Shown: piece after piece, positions 5,264-12,936 of the stretch
How positions within the stretch are numbered: position 1 is the stretch's first letter
Layout: the number at the start of each line of letters is the position of its first letter
The notes under the pieces: generated by a model
Told to the model about the DNA's origin: nothing
What the model saw: only the letters and a program-made list of their open reading frames with translations
Databases searched by the model: none
Assembly (NCBI GenBank): GCA_035461385.1
Contig: DATHVI010000119.1
Coordinates: 1-19,752 of the forward strand
Length of the DNA stretch: 19,752 nucleotides
Source of the DNA: DATHVI01 sp035461385
GTDB lineage: Bacteria; Actinomycetota; Thermoleophilia; Solirubrobacterales; 70-9
Direction of reading: 5' to 3'
Translations under genes and position numbers: made by a program

Positions 5264-7969
5264 ATGGCTGACACGACTGACGTCGCCGCGAGCGCGGCAG
5301 ATCGCCTTACCGAGGCGGACCTCGAACGGGTGCGCGAGTTCACCCGCGAGCCGATCCTGCTCGCCAACGAGACGGTCGACGACCTCGAGCCCGGAACCGC
5401 TCGCCGCCGCGCAGTCGACGCGGCGCTCGCGGAGCTCGGCGCCGGGGCCGAGGTGCCGTCGTTCGAATGGCGGCGCGACTACTCGCTCGTGCTCGGGCTC
5501 GAGCGCCTGCTCTGGGACTCCGAGCCGGTGCTGCGCGACGGCGCGGTGCTCTCCGAGCACCAGGTCGACGCCCTCTCGGGCACCCTCGCCGCGCTCACCG
5601 CCGAGCTCGAGCGCGCGAACGGCGCCGCCCGCGCCAACGGGCGCGGCCGCAACGGCGGCGACGAGGCGGACGACGGCCGGGCCGCGAACGGCGAGTCGGG
5701 CGACGGCGCCGATCCCGAGGCCGCGACGCTGCTCGGCGCCGAAGAGGAGGCGCTCGCCCCCGACGAGGAGCCACAGGACTGGGACGAACCCGAGGTCGAG
5801 GAGGTCGCCGAGGCGCCGGAGGACCCGGGCGCGTCGCGGCGATTCTGGTTCGAGCACGCCACCGGCGCCGGGAAGACGGTCGCAGCCGTCGGCTTCATCG
5901 AGGCCTCCCGCACCGGCGGGATCCTGATCCTCACCCACCGGCGAAACCTCGTCGACCAGTTCATCGGCGAGATCTCCGATCGCGGCTACGGCGAGCGCCT
6001 CTGCCCGCCGCTGCTCGACGGCGCCGACCATCCGTACGGCCCGGTAACGGTCGAGACCTACCAGTGGTTCGTGCGCAACGCGAACCGTGTCTCAGACGCG
6101 TACTCGATCGTGATCTGCGACGAGGCGCACACGGCGCTCGGCGAAAAGACGAGCGGCTGCATCCGCGACTGGCCGGGCCCGGTGTTCATCGGGATGACGG
6201 CCACCGGGGCGCTGATCGCCCGCCACGTCGCCGACCTATTCCCGACCCAGACTTCGCGCTTCGACCTCGCCCAGGCGGCGCGCCGGGGAGTGATCGCGCC
6301 GCTGCGCTGCATCCGGATCCCGCCCGGGCCGGGGGTGCGCACGATCGCGAAGGTGCCGTTGCGGCGCGGCGAGGTCGATCAGGACTTCGACCAGGAGGAG
6401 CTGGCCGCACTGCTCGACCAGGAGCCGTTCAACGTCGCGGTCGCCGACCTCTACCAGTCGCGATTCCGGCGCGTCCCCGGGGTCGTCTACACCGCCGGCG
6501 TGCAGCACGCCAACAACGTCGCGAAGGCATTCCGCGATGCCGGAATCGAGGCGCGGGCGGTTTCCGGCGAGACCCCGAAGCGCGAGCTGTCGGAGATCCT
6601 CGCCGCGTTCGAGCGCGGCGAGGTCGACGTGCTCTGCAACGCGATGCTGCTCGCCGAAGGGTGGAACTCGCCGCGGGCGACGATGTGCATGCACCTCGCC
6701 CCGACCGCGTCGCGGCGGGTCTACCAGCAGCGGGTCGGGCGCGTGACCCGGCGCCACGAGGGCAAGGAAGCCGGCCTCGTGGTCGACTTCGTCCATCCGG
6801 CTACGACCCACGACGAGACGATCGTCACCCTCCACAGCCTGCTCGACCGCGACGTCTACCGCGGTGGGGCGATCGTCGTCGGCCCGGTCCGCCGCGGCCG
6901 CGGCCGCCGGGTGCGCGTCGAGCGCCGGGTCGTGCCCGTCTCCGCCGATCCCGAGCGCCGGCTGGGGGTGCTCGAACGCGAGCTGTGGCGGATCGCGGTC
7001 GAGAACCTGAACCACTCCGAGCAGCACGCCTGGGCGGCGCTCGCCGGCGCGCGAGTGACCCAGAGCAACTGGCGCCGTGCGAAGGCGATGCTCCAGCACG
7101 ACCAGGCGAAGGAGCTCCGGCGGCGCTTCCTGCTCACCGGCCTGCAGCGCAACCGCAGCCACCAGCTGCGGCTGAAGGCGCTCGCCGAGATCGCCGCGCT
7201 GCGCGAGGCCGAGCCGTTCGACGACGCGGTCGAGGTCGTCGCCACCTGGCCTCGCGACGAGCGCCGGGCGGGGGCGAAGACGCTGCTGCAGGCGCTTGCC
7301 GAGCGCCGGATCGGTCGCCGTGACCAGGCCCAGGCCTGGGTCTGGCGCCTGGCGGCGATCACCCGCGAGCTGCACGAGGAATACGCGGTACAGCGGTGGC
7401 CGGAGACGAAGCGCCTGCTCGGGTTGTTCGTCAACTCGTCGGGGCGGGCCCACGGGCGAAACGCACGCCGAATCGTCCACGCCGCGCGCCAGCAGGATCG
7501 CCGGCTCGGCGTCGCCCTGCTCGCCGCCGCGGTCGCTCACACCCCCGAGGCCGAGGAGGTGCTCCGCGGCGCGCGGATGCGGATGGCTCGCAAGCCCTCG
7601 GCCGTCGCCCGCGAGCTGCTGCGGAACTTCCCCAAGGGCGGCAAGCGCCGGCGCCGCCGGCGAAAGCGCGGCAACGGCAACGGCGAGGAGCCGAAGGGCG
7701 CCGACGGCAACGGCGCCGAGGCGAAGGCGCCCGACGATCCCGAGGCGAGCGCGGGCGAGGCTGCCGACGCCGGCAACGCCGGGGACTCAGGCGAGGAGAC
7801 AGCCGAGGCCGAGGAGCCAGGGGAAGCCGAGGACTCAGCCGAAGCGGCCGGCTCGGAGGAGGAACCGGGGCCCGAGGGGGAGGGCGACCGGGACGGCTCA
7901 CCCGAGCGCGAGCGAGACCTCACCGGCACCGAGAACGGCGCGGCCACCACCGTCGAGGCGGACGACTAG
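5264..7969 (+). CDS. Superfamily 2 DEAD/DEAH-box helicase with low-complexity insertions
   Basis: This is a nucleic-acid-dependent ATPase of 901 residues when started at ATG 5264 (Shine-Dalgarno ggag, 9 bases upstream). An in-frame upstream start at 5099 would add 55 residues that look like leader sequence. A Q-motif-like LSEHQVDAL lies near residue 102. A long Gly/Asn/Asp/Glu linker follows, then Walker A ATGAGKT (199-205, Lys204), DEAH (286-289), TAT (312-314), the motif V-like LLAEGWNSPRA, and QQRVGRVTR (488-496, motif VI). After the two RecA domains come about 250 mainly helical residues without a recognised domain, a stretch of Arg and Lys (RRRRRRKRG), and a 100-residue acidic Glu/Ala/Gly tail. 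The core resembles Rad25/type III-restriction-like helicases, but no nuclease motif is visible. Substrate (DNA or RNA) is unknown. The 3' end overlaps birA. Confidence 0.9.
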   Translation: MADTTDVAASAADRLTEADLERVREFTREPILLANETVDDLEPGTARRRAVDAALAELGAGAEVPSFEWRRDYSLVLGLERLLWDSEPVLRDGAVLSEHQVDALSGTLAALTAELERANGAARANGRGRNGGDEADDGRAANGESGDGADPEAATLLGAEEEALAPDEEPQDWDEPEVEEVAEAPEDPGASRRFWFEHATGAGKTVAAVGFIEASRTGGILILTHRRNLVDQFIGEISDRGYGERLCPPLLDGADHPYGPVTVETYQWFVRNANRVSDAYSIVICDEAHTALGEKTSGCIRDWPGPVFIGMTATGALIARHVADLFPTQTSRFDLAQAARRGVIAPLRCIRIPPGPGVRTIAKVPLRRGEVDQDFDQEELAALLDQEPFNVAVADLYQSRFRRVPGVVYTAGVQHANNVAKAFRDAGIEARAVSGETPKRELSEILAAFERGEVDVLCNAMLLAEGWNSPRATMCMHLAPTASRRVYQQRVGRVTRRHEGKEAGLVVDFVHPATTHDETIVTLHSLLDRDVYRGGAIVVGPVRRGRGRRVRVERRVVPVSADPERRLGVLERELWRIAVENLNHSEQHAWAALAGARVTQSNWRRAKAMLQHDQAKELRRRFLLTGLQRNRSHQLRLKALAEIAALREAEPFDDAVEVVATWPRDERRAGAKTLLQALAERRIGRRDQAQAWVWRLAAITRELHEEYAVQRWPETKRLLGLFVNSSGRAHGRNARRIVHAARQQDRRLGVALLAAAVAHTPEAEEVLRGARMRMARKPSAVARELLRNFPKGGKRRRRRRKRGNGNGEEPKGADGNGAEAKAPDDPEASAGEAADAGNAGDSGEETAEAEEPGEAEDSAEAAGSEEEPGPEGEGDRDGSPERERDLTGTENGAATTVEADD

Positions 7970-8731
7970 GTTCCCGTCCTCGTCGATCCCGCCGCCGACC
8001 CCCGACCGCGGCTCGCCGTCGTCCCACGCAACCCGGCGCCCGCGGAGCAGGTCGCGAGCGGAGAACGCGCTCACGATTCGCGCGCGGGGCGCCGCCACCC
8101 ACTCGCCGAGCGCATGGTCGAGCGCCGAGCGCAGCTCCTCGACCCCGACCCCGTGGCCGATCGACGTCGCCGGCCAGCGCAGGTCGCCGGGGAGCTCGCC
8201 CGGCTCGACCGCGACGTTGACGCCGACGCCGATCACCGCCCAGTCGGGGATCCGCGCCTCGATCAGCACCCCCGCGGCCTTGCGCTCGTCGATCCAGACG
8301 TCGTTCGGCCACTTGATCGCACACCGAACCGGCGCCAGCGATTCGACCGCCTCGCAGACCGCGACCGGCGCCGCGAGCGGCAGCAGGGCGTGGTCGCTCG
8401 CGAGCGGTCGCAGGATCGCCGAGTAAAGCAGCGCCTTGCCCGCGGGTGCCGCCCAGCGCCGTCCCCGCCGGCCCCGCCCGGCGGTCTGACGGCCGGCGGT
8501 CACCACGGTGCCGCCCGGCGCCCCCGCGGCGGCGAGCTCGCGGGCGCGCGCGTTGGTCGAGTCGGTGACGGCAAAGTGGCGGCGCGGGTATCCGAACGCG
8601 AACGCGCTCACGGTCCCTGGATCGCGCTTCGCCCGGGAACCACCTCTCCCTCGTCCTGGCTCCGCGCTCACGGTCCCTGGATCGCACTTCGCCCGGGAAC
8701 CAGTTCCCCTTTGTCCTGCCTCCGCGCTCAC
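7898..8731 (-). CDS. birA: Biotin-[acetyl-CoA-carboxylase] ligase with repeat-encoded N-terminal extension
   Basis: The enzyme makes biotinyl-AMP and attaches biotin to the carboxyl carrier protein. The catalytic domain starts near residue 48 (YPRRHFAVTDSTNARA) and shows GRGRRGRRW (86-93 region, biotin/ATP loop), KWPNDVWIDERKAAGVLIEA (Lys140 onward), GVGVNV, and a short C-terminal SH3-like part. There is no N-terminal helix-turn-helix, so it is a monofunctional ligase, not a repressor. The GTG at 8731 overlaps the stop of the preceding gene (GTGA) and has an AGGG 7 bases upstream. Two further in-frame GTGs lie at 8671 and 8611, each at the edge of a 60-bp repeat. Starting at 8611 gives 237 residues, the usual length; starting at 8731 adds 40 repeat-encoded residues. 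The 3' end overlaps the helicase by 72 bp. Confidence 0.92.
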   Translation of the reverse strand: MSAEAGQRGTGSRAKCDPGTVSAEPGRGRGGSRAKRDPGTVSAFAFGYPRRHFAVTDSTNARARELAAAGAPGGTVVTAGRQTAGRGRRGRRWAAPAGKALLYSAILRPLASDHALLPLAAPVAVCEAVESLAPVRCAIKWPNDVWIDERKAAGVLIEARIPDWAVIGVGVNVAVEPGELPGDLRWPATSIGHGVGVEELRSALDHALGEWVAAPRARIVSAFSARDLLRGRRVAWDDGEPRSGVGGGIDEDGNLVVRLDGGGRAVLGAGEVSLALG

Positions 8732-8733
8732 GG
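8604..8733 (-). repeat. Two tandem 60-bp repeats plus a 10-base remnant at the birA start
   Basis: Copy A is 8604-8663, copy B 8664-8723, and the first 10 bases recur at 8724-8733. The copies match at 53 of 60 positions. Within that, the first 37 bases differ once (8626 versus 8686), while the remaining 23 bases hold six differences. The conserved part folds: ggtccctgg (8612-8620) faces ccgggaacc (8633-8641) across 12 bases, and the same dyad recurs at 8672-8680 and 8693-8701. On the minus strand each copy ends in GACC followed by GTGAGCGC, so each carries an in-frame GTG start for birA and encodes GSRAK-C/R-DPGTVSA. The structure resembles a short interspersed palindromic (REP-like) element. 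Confidence 0.9.
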
Positions 8734-9543
8734 CGCTGCCCTGATCGCCACCTCGTCGCCGGATGCAAGCCCGAGCCGATCGGCTACGCGGTCGCGGTTG
8801 ACCGCCAGCGCGAGGGTCCGGCGCGAGTCGAGGTAGAGGATCAGCCCGCCCGCCGGGACGTCGGCGAAGGTGACCGCGTAGATCGCCGCGTGCCGGCGTC
8901 CGCCAACGTCGACCACGATCTCGCTTCCGGGCCGGAGGCCGGCCTGGCGGGCCTCGGCCTCGTCGAGGTCAAGGGCGGCGTTGCCGAACCGGTCGACGTG
9001 CGAGACCGCGGCGACCACCTCCCGCCCGGCCTCGATCCGCGGCGGGTGCCGCTCGATCCGGACCAGGGTCCCGGGATCGATTCGATCGCCGACCCGCGCG
9101 AGGTCGCCGTGGCGGGCGAGCGCCGCAGCGACGGGCGAGAAGACGTCGCGGCCGTGGAAGGTCGCCGACACCGGCTCGAGACGAACCGGCGACCGCGACA
9201 CCTCGACCGCCTCGGTGGCGCCTCCGAGGCGCTCGAGGGCCGGCCACAGAAGCCCGTTGTCGGGGCCGACGAGGATGTGATCGCCGCTGGCGGCCCTGAC
9301 CGCGACCCCCTTTCGCTCGGAGCCGACGCCTGGATCGATCACCGCGAGGTGGACGCCCTCCGGCGCGTAGGGAAGCGCGGTGGCGAGCACCGCAGCTCCC
9401 GCGCGGACGTTGTGCGCCGGGATCCCATGGGTGAGGTCGATCACCTTGACCTCGGGGGCGATCCTGGCGATCACCGCCCGGCAGACGCCCGCGAACTCGT
9501 CGCGGGTGCCGTAGTCGGAGAGGAACGTGATCGGGGCGCTCAC
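8728..9543 (-). CDS. SAM hydroxide adenosyltransferase (DUF62 / SAM hydrolase)
   Basis: This 271-residue member of the fluorinase/chlorinase superfamily uses water to split S-adenosylmethionine into adenosine and methionine in characterised relatives. The N-terminal motif is ITFLSDYGTRDEF, followed by VIDLTHGIPAHNV. The catalytic triad of the hydrolase type is present: Asp70 (VIDPGVGSERKG), Arg77 and His130 (FHGRDVFSPVAA). The spacing of 7 between Asp and Arg matches the known enzymes, and the longer loop diagnostic of the fluorinase is absent. The C-terminal beta-barrel includes VSHVDRFGNAALDL. The GTG start at 9543 lies 23 bases after the methyltransferase stop, and the stop overlaps the birA GTG. 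The physiological role of this family is unresolved; control of SAM levels is one possibility. Confidence 0.93.
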   Translation of the reverse strand: MSAPITFLSDYGTRDEFAGVCRAVIARIAPEVKVIDLTHGIPAHNVRAGAAVLATALPYAPEGVHLAVIDPGVGSERKGVAVRAASGDHILVGPDNGLLWPALERLGGATEAVEVSRSPVRLEPVSATFHGRDVFSPVAAALARHGDLARVGDRIDPGTLVRIERHPPRIEAGREVVAAVSHVDRFGNAALDLDEAEARQAGLRPGSEIVVDVGGRRHAAIYAVTFADVPAGGLILYLDSRRTLALAVNRDRVADRLGLASGDEVAIRAAP

Positions 9544-9566
9544 CGCGAACCCAATCTAGTCCTCAC

Positions 9567-10295
9567 TCACCGGCGGCGCGCGAGATATACCGTGAGCCCG
9601 CGAGGGAGCGGGCGGCCGGAATAGCCGCCGGCGAGGGTGCGGGCGGAGAAGCCGCTTTTGCGCAACAGCCTGAGAACCTCGCTCGGGCGGTGGAGGAGGA
9701 GCCGGTGGGTCTCCTCGCCGCGACGGTAGCCGCGGCCGTCGGGACCGCGACGGAAGGTGACGATCCGTCTCGTCAGCAGACCCGCTTGCGCCGTCACCTC
9801 GACGAGCACCGCCCAGCCCTCGTCCTCGGTCCAGGTCCGGACGCTCCCGGGGCCTGCGCGGTCGGGACCCGGGAGGTCGAAGAGCAGCAGGCCCCCGGGT
9901 CGAAGGGCGGAGGCGGCGCGATCGATCACCGGCGCCAGGCCGGCGGGGGAGCCGAGCTCGGGATCGAAGGCGTAGCCCAGCACCTCGCCCGACGCGAGGA
10001 TCGCGTCGAGGCTCTCGGGGAACGCTCCCGCCGTAGCCGAGGCGACGTCGAAGCGCGCCGTGGGGACCCGCTCGCGGGCGAGGTCGATCATCGCCGGCGA
10101 GAGATCGATCCCGCTCACCTCGTGGCCCGCGTCGGCGAGCAACTCGGTCGCGGTCCCGTCGCCGCAGCCAAGGTCGAGAACCCGGGCGCGCTCCGGCAGC
10201 CGGCCGATCAGCTCGCGAGCCGCGTCGCGGGCGATGTAAGTGAAGCCCGCCGCGTGAATCGCCGCAAGGTCCTCGGAGTACGCGCTCGCGCTCAC
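9567..10295 (-). CDS. Class I SAM-dependent methyltransferase
   Basis: This 242-residue Rossmann-fold methyltransferase has motif I VLDLGCGDGTATELL at about residues 39-53, the post-I acidic residue in SGIDLSPAMIDLAR, motif II around DAILASGEVLGYAF, and RPGGLLLFDLPGP as the motif III strand. The C-terminal half, with R/W-rich strands (RTWTEDEGWAVLVEV) and a LLRKSGFSARTLAGGYSG segment, resembles small-molecule methyltransferases, but no substrate can be assigned. The GTG start at 10295 gives MSASAYSEDL and sits 45 bases after the cobA/hemD stop. It is followed by the SAM hydrolase and birA. It could act on a tetrapyrrole or a lineage-specific metabolite; neither is shown by the sequence. Confidence 0.9.
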   Translation of the reverse strand: MSASAYSEDLAAIHAAGFTYIARDAARELIGRLPERARVLDLGCGDGTATELLADAGHEVSGIDLSPAMIDLARERVPTARFDVASATAGAFPESLDAILASGEVLGYAFDPELGSPAGLAPVIDRAASALRPGGLLLFDLPGPDRAGPGSVRTWTEDEGWAVLVEVTAQAGLLTRRIVTFRRGPDGRGYRRGEETHRLLLHRPSEVLRLLRKSGFSARTLAGGYSGRPLPRGLTVYLARRR

Positions 10296-10340
10296 GGCGG
10301 GAGCCTTCGTGAGGCGACCACGATCGGACGCCGGCTCCGC

Positions 10341-11873
10341 TCAGCCCCCGCCGGCCTTGCCGACGGCGTCCTCGAGCAACGCCTCGATCAGGCCATCGGG
10401 ATCATGGCTGGTCGCCTCGACTGCGACCTCGAGCCCGGACTCGCGGGCGGTTCGGCTCGTCACCGGGCCGATCGAGACGACGCGTGCGTCGCGCGGGAAG
10501 CCGTCTCCAACCGCGGCGAGCAGGTTGCGGACGGTCGAGGACGAGGTGAAGGTGACGTAGTCGGCGTCGCGGGCAGCGGCGAGTGCGCCGGGGTCGGGCT
10601 CCTCGGCGACGGTCTCGTACAGGGCGACGACGTCGACCTGCGCCCCGCGCTCACGGAGCGCGTCGGGAAGGACCTCGCGGGCCTCGGCGGCGCGCGCGAC
10701 GAGGACCGGACGGCCGGCGAGATCGAGCTCGCCGAGGACCTCGGCGAGGGCCTCGGCGACGAAGCGCTCGGGGACGAGGTCGGCGATCACGCCGCGCTCG
10801 GCGAGCGCCGCGGCGGTGCCCGGCCCGATCGCGGCGACGGTGGCGTTGGCGAGCGCCCGCGCGTCGCGGCCCTGAGCCGACATTGCCTCGAACAGCAGCC
10901 GGACGCCGTTCGGGCTCGTCAGGCAGACGACGGCGTAGGAGTGGAGCCCGGCGACGGCGTCGCGGACCTCGGGGCGGTCGATCCGCGGCTCGATCCGGAT
11001 CGCCGGCAGCTCGACGACGTCGGCCCCCAGCGCTCGAAGCGTCGCCGCGAGCCCGCTCGCCTGCGCCCGGGCCCGGGTGACGACCACCCGACGGCCGTGG
11101 AGCGGGCGCCGCTCGACCCAGGCGATCTCCTCGCGGCGGGCGGCGACCGGGCCGACGAGGAGGATCGCCGGCGGCGCGAGCCGGGCGGAATCGATCGCCG
11201 CTGGGAGCTCCGACAGCGGCGCGGTGACGACCCGCTGGCCCGGCGTCGTCCCGCGTTCGACCGCGGCCGAGGGTTCGCCGGGATCGCGGCCGGAGGCGAC
11301 GAGCCGCTCGACGATCCGCGGCGCCTGCTTGACGCCCATGTAGACGACGATCGTGCCCGGAAACGCCGCGAGCGCCCCCCAGTCGAGCGCGGCCTCGTCC
11401 TTCTCCGGGTCCTCGTGACCGGTGACGAAGGCGACCGCCGACGCGTCCTCGCGATGGGTGACCGGGATCCCGGCGTAAGCGGGCACGGCGACCCCGGCGG
11501 TGACCCCCGGGACGATCTCGAACTCGACCCCCGCCGCCCGGAGGGCCTCGGCCTCCTCCCCGCCGCGGCCGAAGACGAACGGGTCGCCGCCCTTCAGCCG
11601 AACGACGCTGCGGCCCGCCCGCGCGTGCTCGACCAGCAGCGCCTCGATCTCCCGCTGCGGCATCGCCGGCGCCCCGGGACGCTTGCCGACGTCGATCAGC
11701 TCCGCGTCGGTCCCCGCCCCCCGGAGCGCCTCCGGCGGGATCAGCCGGTCGTGGAGGATGACGTCGGCGGAAGCGATCAGCTCAAGCGAGCGGGCGGTCA
11801 TCAGCCCGGGGTCGCCCGGTCCGGCTCCGACGAGGTAAACGACTCCGGGGCGCGCTCCGGCCTCCGCGCTCAC
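10341..11873 (-). CDS. cobA-hemD: Fused uroporphyrinogen-III C-methyltransferase / uroporphyrinogen-III synthase
   Basis: This 510-residue bifunctional protein has two domains. Residues about 10-255 form the CobA/SUMT domain, which methylates uroporphyrinogen III at C2 and C7 on the way to precorrin-2, siroheme and B12. Its motifs are VYLVGAGPGDPGLMT, VRLKGGDPFVFGRGGEE, VPGVTAG, IPVTHR and VYMGVKQ. Residues about 260-508 form HemD, which closes hydroxymethylbilane: RRVVVTRARAQ, CLTSPNGVRLLF, AIGPGTAAAL and VTFTSSSTVRNLL. I chose GTG 11873 (VSAEAGARPG) because it directly precedes the CobA domain and has a run of six G 5 bases upstream. An ATG at 11933 would add 20 residues and start inside a hairpin loop. 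The fusion is known in actinobacteria and other Gram-positives. About 160 bases separate it from hemC. Confidence 0.95.
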   Translation of the reverse strand: MSAEAGARPGVVYLVGAGPGDPGLMTARSLELIASADVILHDRLIPPEALRGAGTDAELIDVGKRPGAPAMPQREIEALLVEHARAGRSVVRLKGGDPFVFGRGGEEAEALRAAGVEFEIVPGVTAGVAVPAYAGIPVTHREDASAVAFVTGHEDPEKDEAALDWGALAAFPGTIVVYMGVKQAPRIVERLVASGRDPGEPSAAVERGTTPGQRVVTAPLSELPAAIDSARLAPPAILLVGPVAARREEIAWVERRPLHGRRVVVTRARAQASGLAATLRALGADVVELPAIRIEPRIDRPEVRDAVAGLHSYAVVCLTSPNGVRLLFEAMSAQGRDARALANATVAAIGPGTAAALAERGVIADLVPERFVAEALAEVLGELDLAGRPVLVARAAEAREVLPDALRERGAQVDVVALYETVAEEPDPGALAAARDADYVTFTSSSTVRNLLAAVGDGFPRDARVVSIGPVTSRTARESGLEVAVEATSHDPDGLIEALLEDAVGKAGGG

Positions 11874-12035
11874 CGCCGGCCCCCCGAGGATTCGATGAAT
11901 GTGGGTTTCGGGGGAGAAATGGCCCCGAACCATCCGCTCAACATCGGGGCCGCCCCCTTACCTGCCCCGTCGACCTCGCCGCTCACGAGAACACCTCACT
12001 ACACATGCTGGTCTCGCGACATGGATGTCGCTCGA
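11874..12035 (-). promoter_or_regulatory. Structured leader between hemC and cobA-hemD
   Basis: These 162 bases break an otherwise tightly packed gene chain. On the minus strand, in order, there is a dyad with 7-bp arms (gcgacat at 12016-12022, atgtcgc at 12025-12031) 5 bases after the hemC stop, then a perfect 8-bp stem (ggccccga at 11921-11928, tcggggcc at 11944-11951, 15-base loop) before cobA-hemD. The first could end or attenuate transcription, although no T run follows. The second could control initiation, since ATG 11933 lies in its loop. I do not see the conserved box of a cobalamin riboswitch. A local promoter is possible but not identified. Confidence 0.4.
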
Positions 12036-12929
12036 TCACAGACCGGCCTCCGCCTCCGCCCGCTCGAGGATCTCGCCGGCGCCGGCAGCGCCCATCCGCT
12101 CGGCGAGCGCCTCGCCGAGGGCGGCGGGCTGCTCGGCGTCGCCCGCGACCCGGTCGCGAACCCACTCGCTTCCGTCGGACAGGCCCGCGAAGCCGGCGAC
12201 GACGAGGTCGCCGTCGTCGATCCTGGCGTTGACCCCGACCGGGGTGTGACAGCTCGCGCCAAGCGCGCTGACCGCCGCCCGCTCCGCGGTCAACTCGACC
12301 AGCGCGGCCGCGTCGGTGACCGCGGCGGCGGCCTCCGCGGCGGCGGCGGCGGCGCTGCGCGCCTCGAGGGCCAGGCAGCCCTGCCCGGGAGCCGGAGTCA
12401 TCTGCTCGCGATCGAAGCGGAAGGCGACCTCATCCTCGCGGCCAAGCCGAGCGAGGCCGGCGACCGCGAGGACCATCCCGTCGAGCTCGCCCTCGGCGAG
12501 GCGGCGCAGCCGCGTGTCGACGTTGCCGCGCAGTTCGACGACCTCGACGTCGGGGCGCAGGGCGAGGAGCTGCGAGCGCCGGCGCAGGCTCGCGGTGCCG
12601 ATCCGCGCCCCCGCGGGCACGTCGTCGAGCGAGCCCGCCGCCCCGATGTAGGCGTCGGCCGGGTCCTCGCGCACCGGCACACCGACCAACTCGAGGCGAT
12701 CGGGCAGCTCGCCGGGAAGGTCCTTCGCCGAGTGCACGCCGAGCTCGGCTTCGCCATCGAGGAGCGCCTGCTCGACCGCGCGGACGAACCGCGCCTTGTC
12801 GCCGACCTCGTCGTCGGCGCTGCGGACCGTGACGAGCTCGCCGCCGCCGAGCGCGGCCGCGACCTGCTCGGCCTGGGCGAGCGCGAGGGCGCTGCCCCGC
12901 GTCGCCAGCCTGAGGGCCGGGCCGGTCAA
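12036..12929 (-). CDS. hemC: Porphobilinogen deaminase (hydroxymethylbilane synthase)
   Basis: The enzyme polymerises four porphobilinogens into hydroxymethylbilane. From TTG 12929 the protein is 297 residues, close to the usual 300-310. Motifs are LRLATRGSALALAQAEQV at the N-terminus, GVHSAKDLPGELPD with catalytic Asp70, GTASLRRRSQLLALRPD and ELRGNVDTRLRRL for cofactor binding, and GASCHTPVG with Cys227, the dipyrromethane attachment site. The TTG has AGGGG 5 bases upstream and lies 7 bases after the hemA stop. An upstream ATG at 13007 would add 26 unconserved residues and overlap hemA by 71 bases, so I rejected it. The GDKARFV region is shorter than in E. coli HemC. A run of alanines (about 193-204) comes before the C-terminal domain. 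Confidence 0.95.
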   Translation of the reverse strand: MTGPALRLATRGSALALAQAEQVAAALGGGELVTVRSADDEVGDKARFVRAVEQALLDGEAELGVHSAKDLPGELPDRLELVGVPVREDPADAYIGAAGSLDDVPAGARIGTASLRRRSQLLALRPDVEVVELRGNVDTRLRRLAEGELDGMVLAVAGLARLGREDEVAFRFDREQMTPAPGQGCLALEARSAAAAAAEAAAAVTDAAALVELTAERAAVSALGASCHTPVGVNARIDDGDLVVAGFAGLSDGSEWVRDRVAGDAEQPAALGEALAERMGAAGAGEILERAEAEAGL

Positions 12930-12936
12930 CGGGCCC

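Noticed and set aside
6236..7540. Minus-strand open frame of about 430 codons inside the helicase gene
   Set aside because: The helicase motifs lie on the plus strand through this region; the antisense product is low in recognisable structure.
5264..7969. The helicase as part of a restriction or phage-defence system
   Set aside because: No nuclease, methyltransferase with target-recognition domain, or other defence gene lies next to it; neighbours are housekeeping genes and codon use is uniform.
8604..8733. CRISPR-like repeat array
   Set aside because: Only two full units, with no distinct repeat/spacer alternation of the usual lengths and no cas genes; the units are in-frame tandem repeats.
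11874..12035. Cobalamin riboswitch ahead of cobA-hemD
   Set aside because: The location would suit, but the conserved B12 box is not seen and the stems do not match the class; kept only as an unclassified leader.
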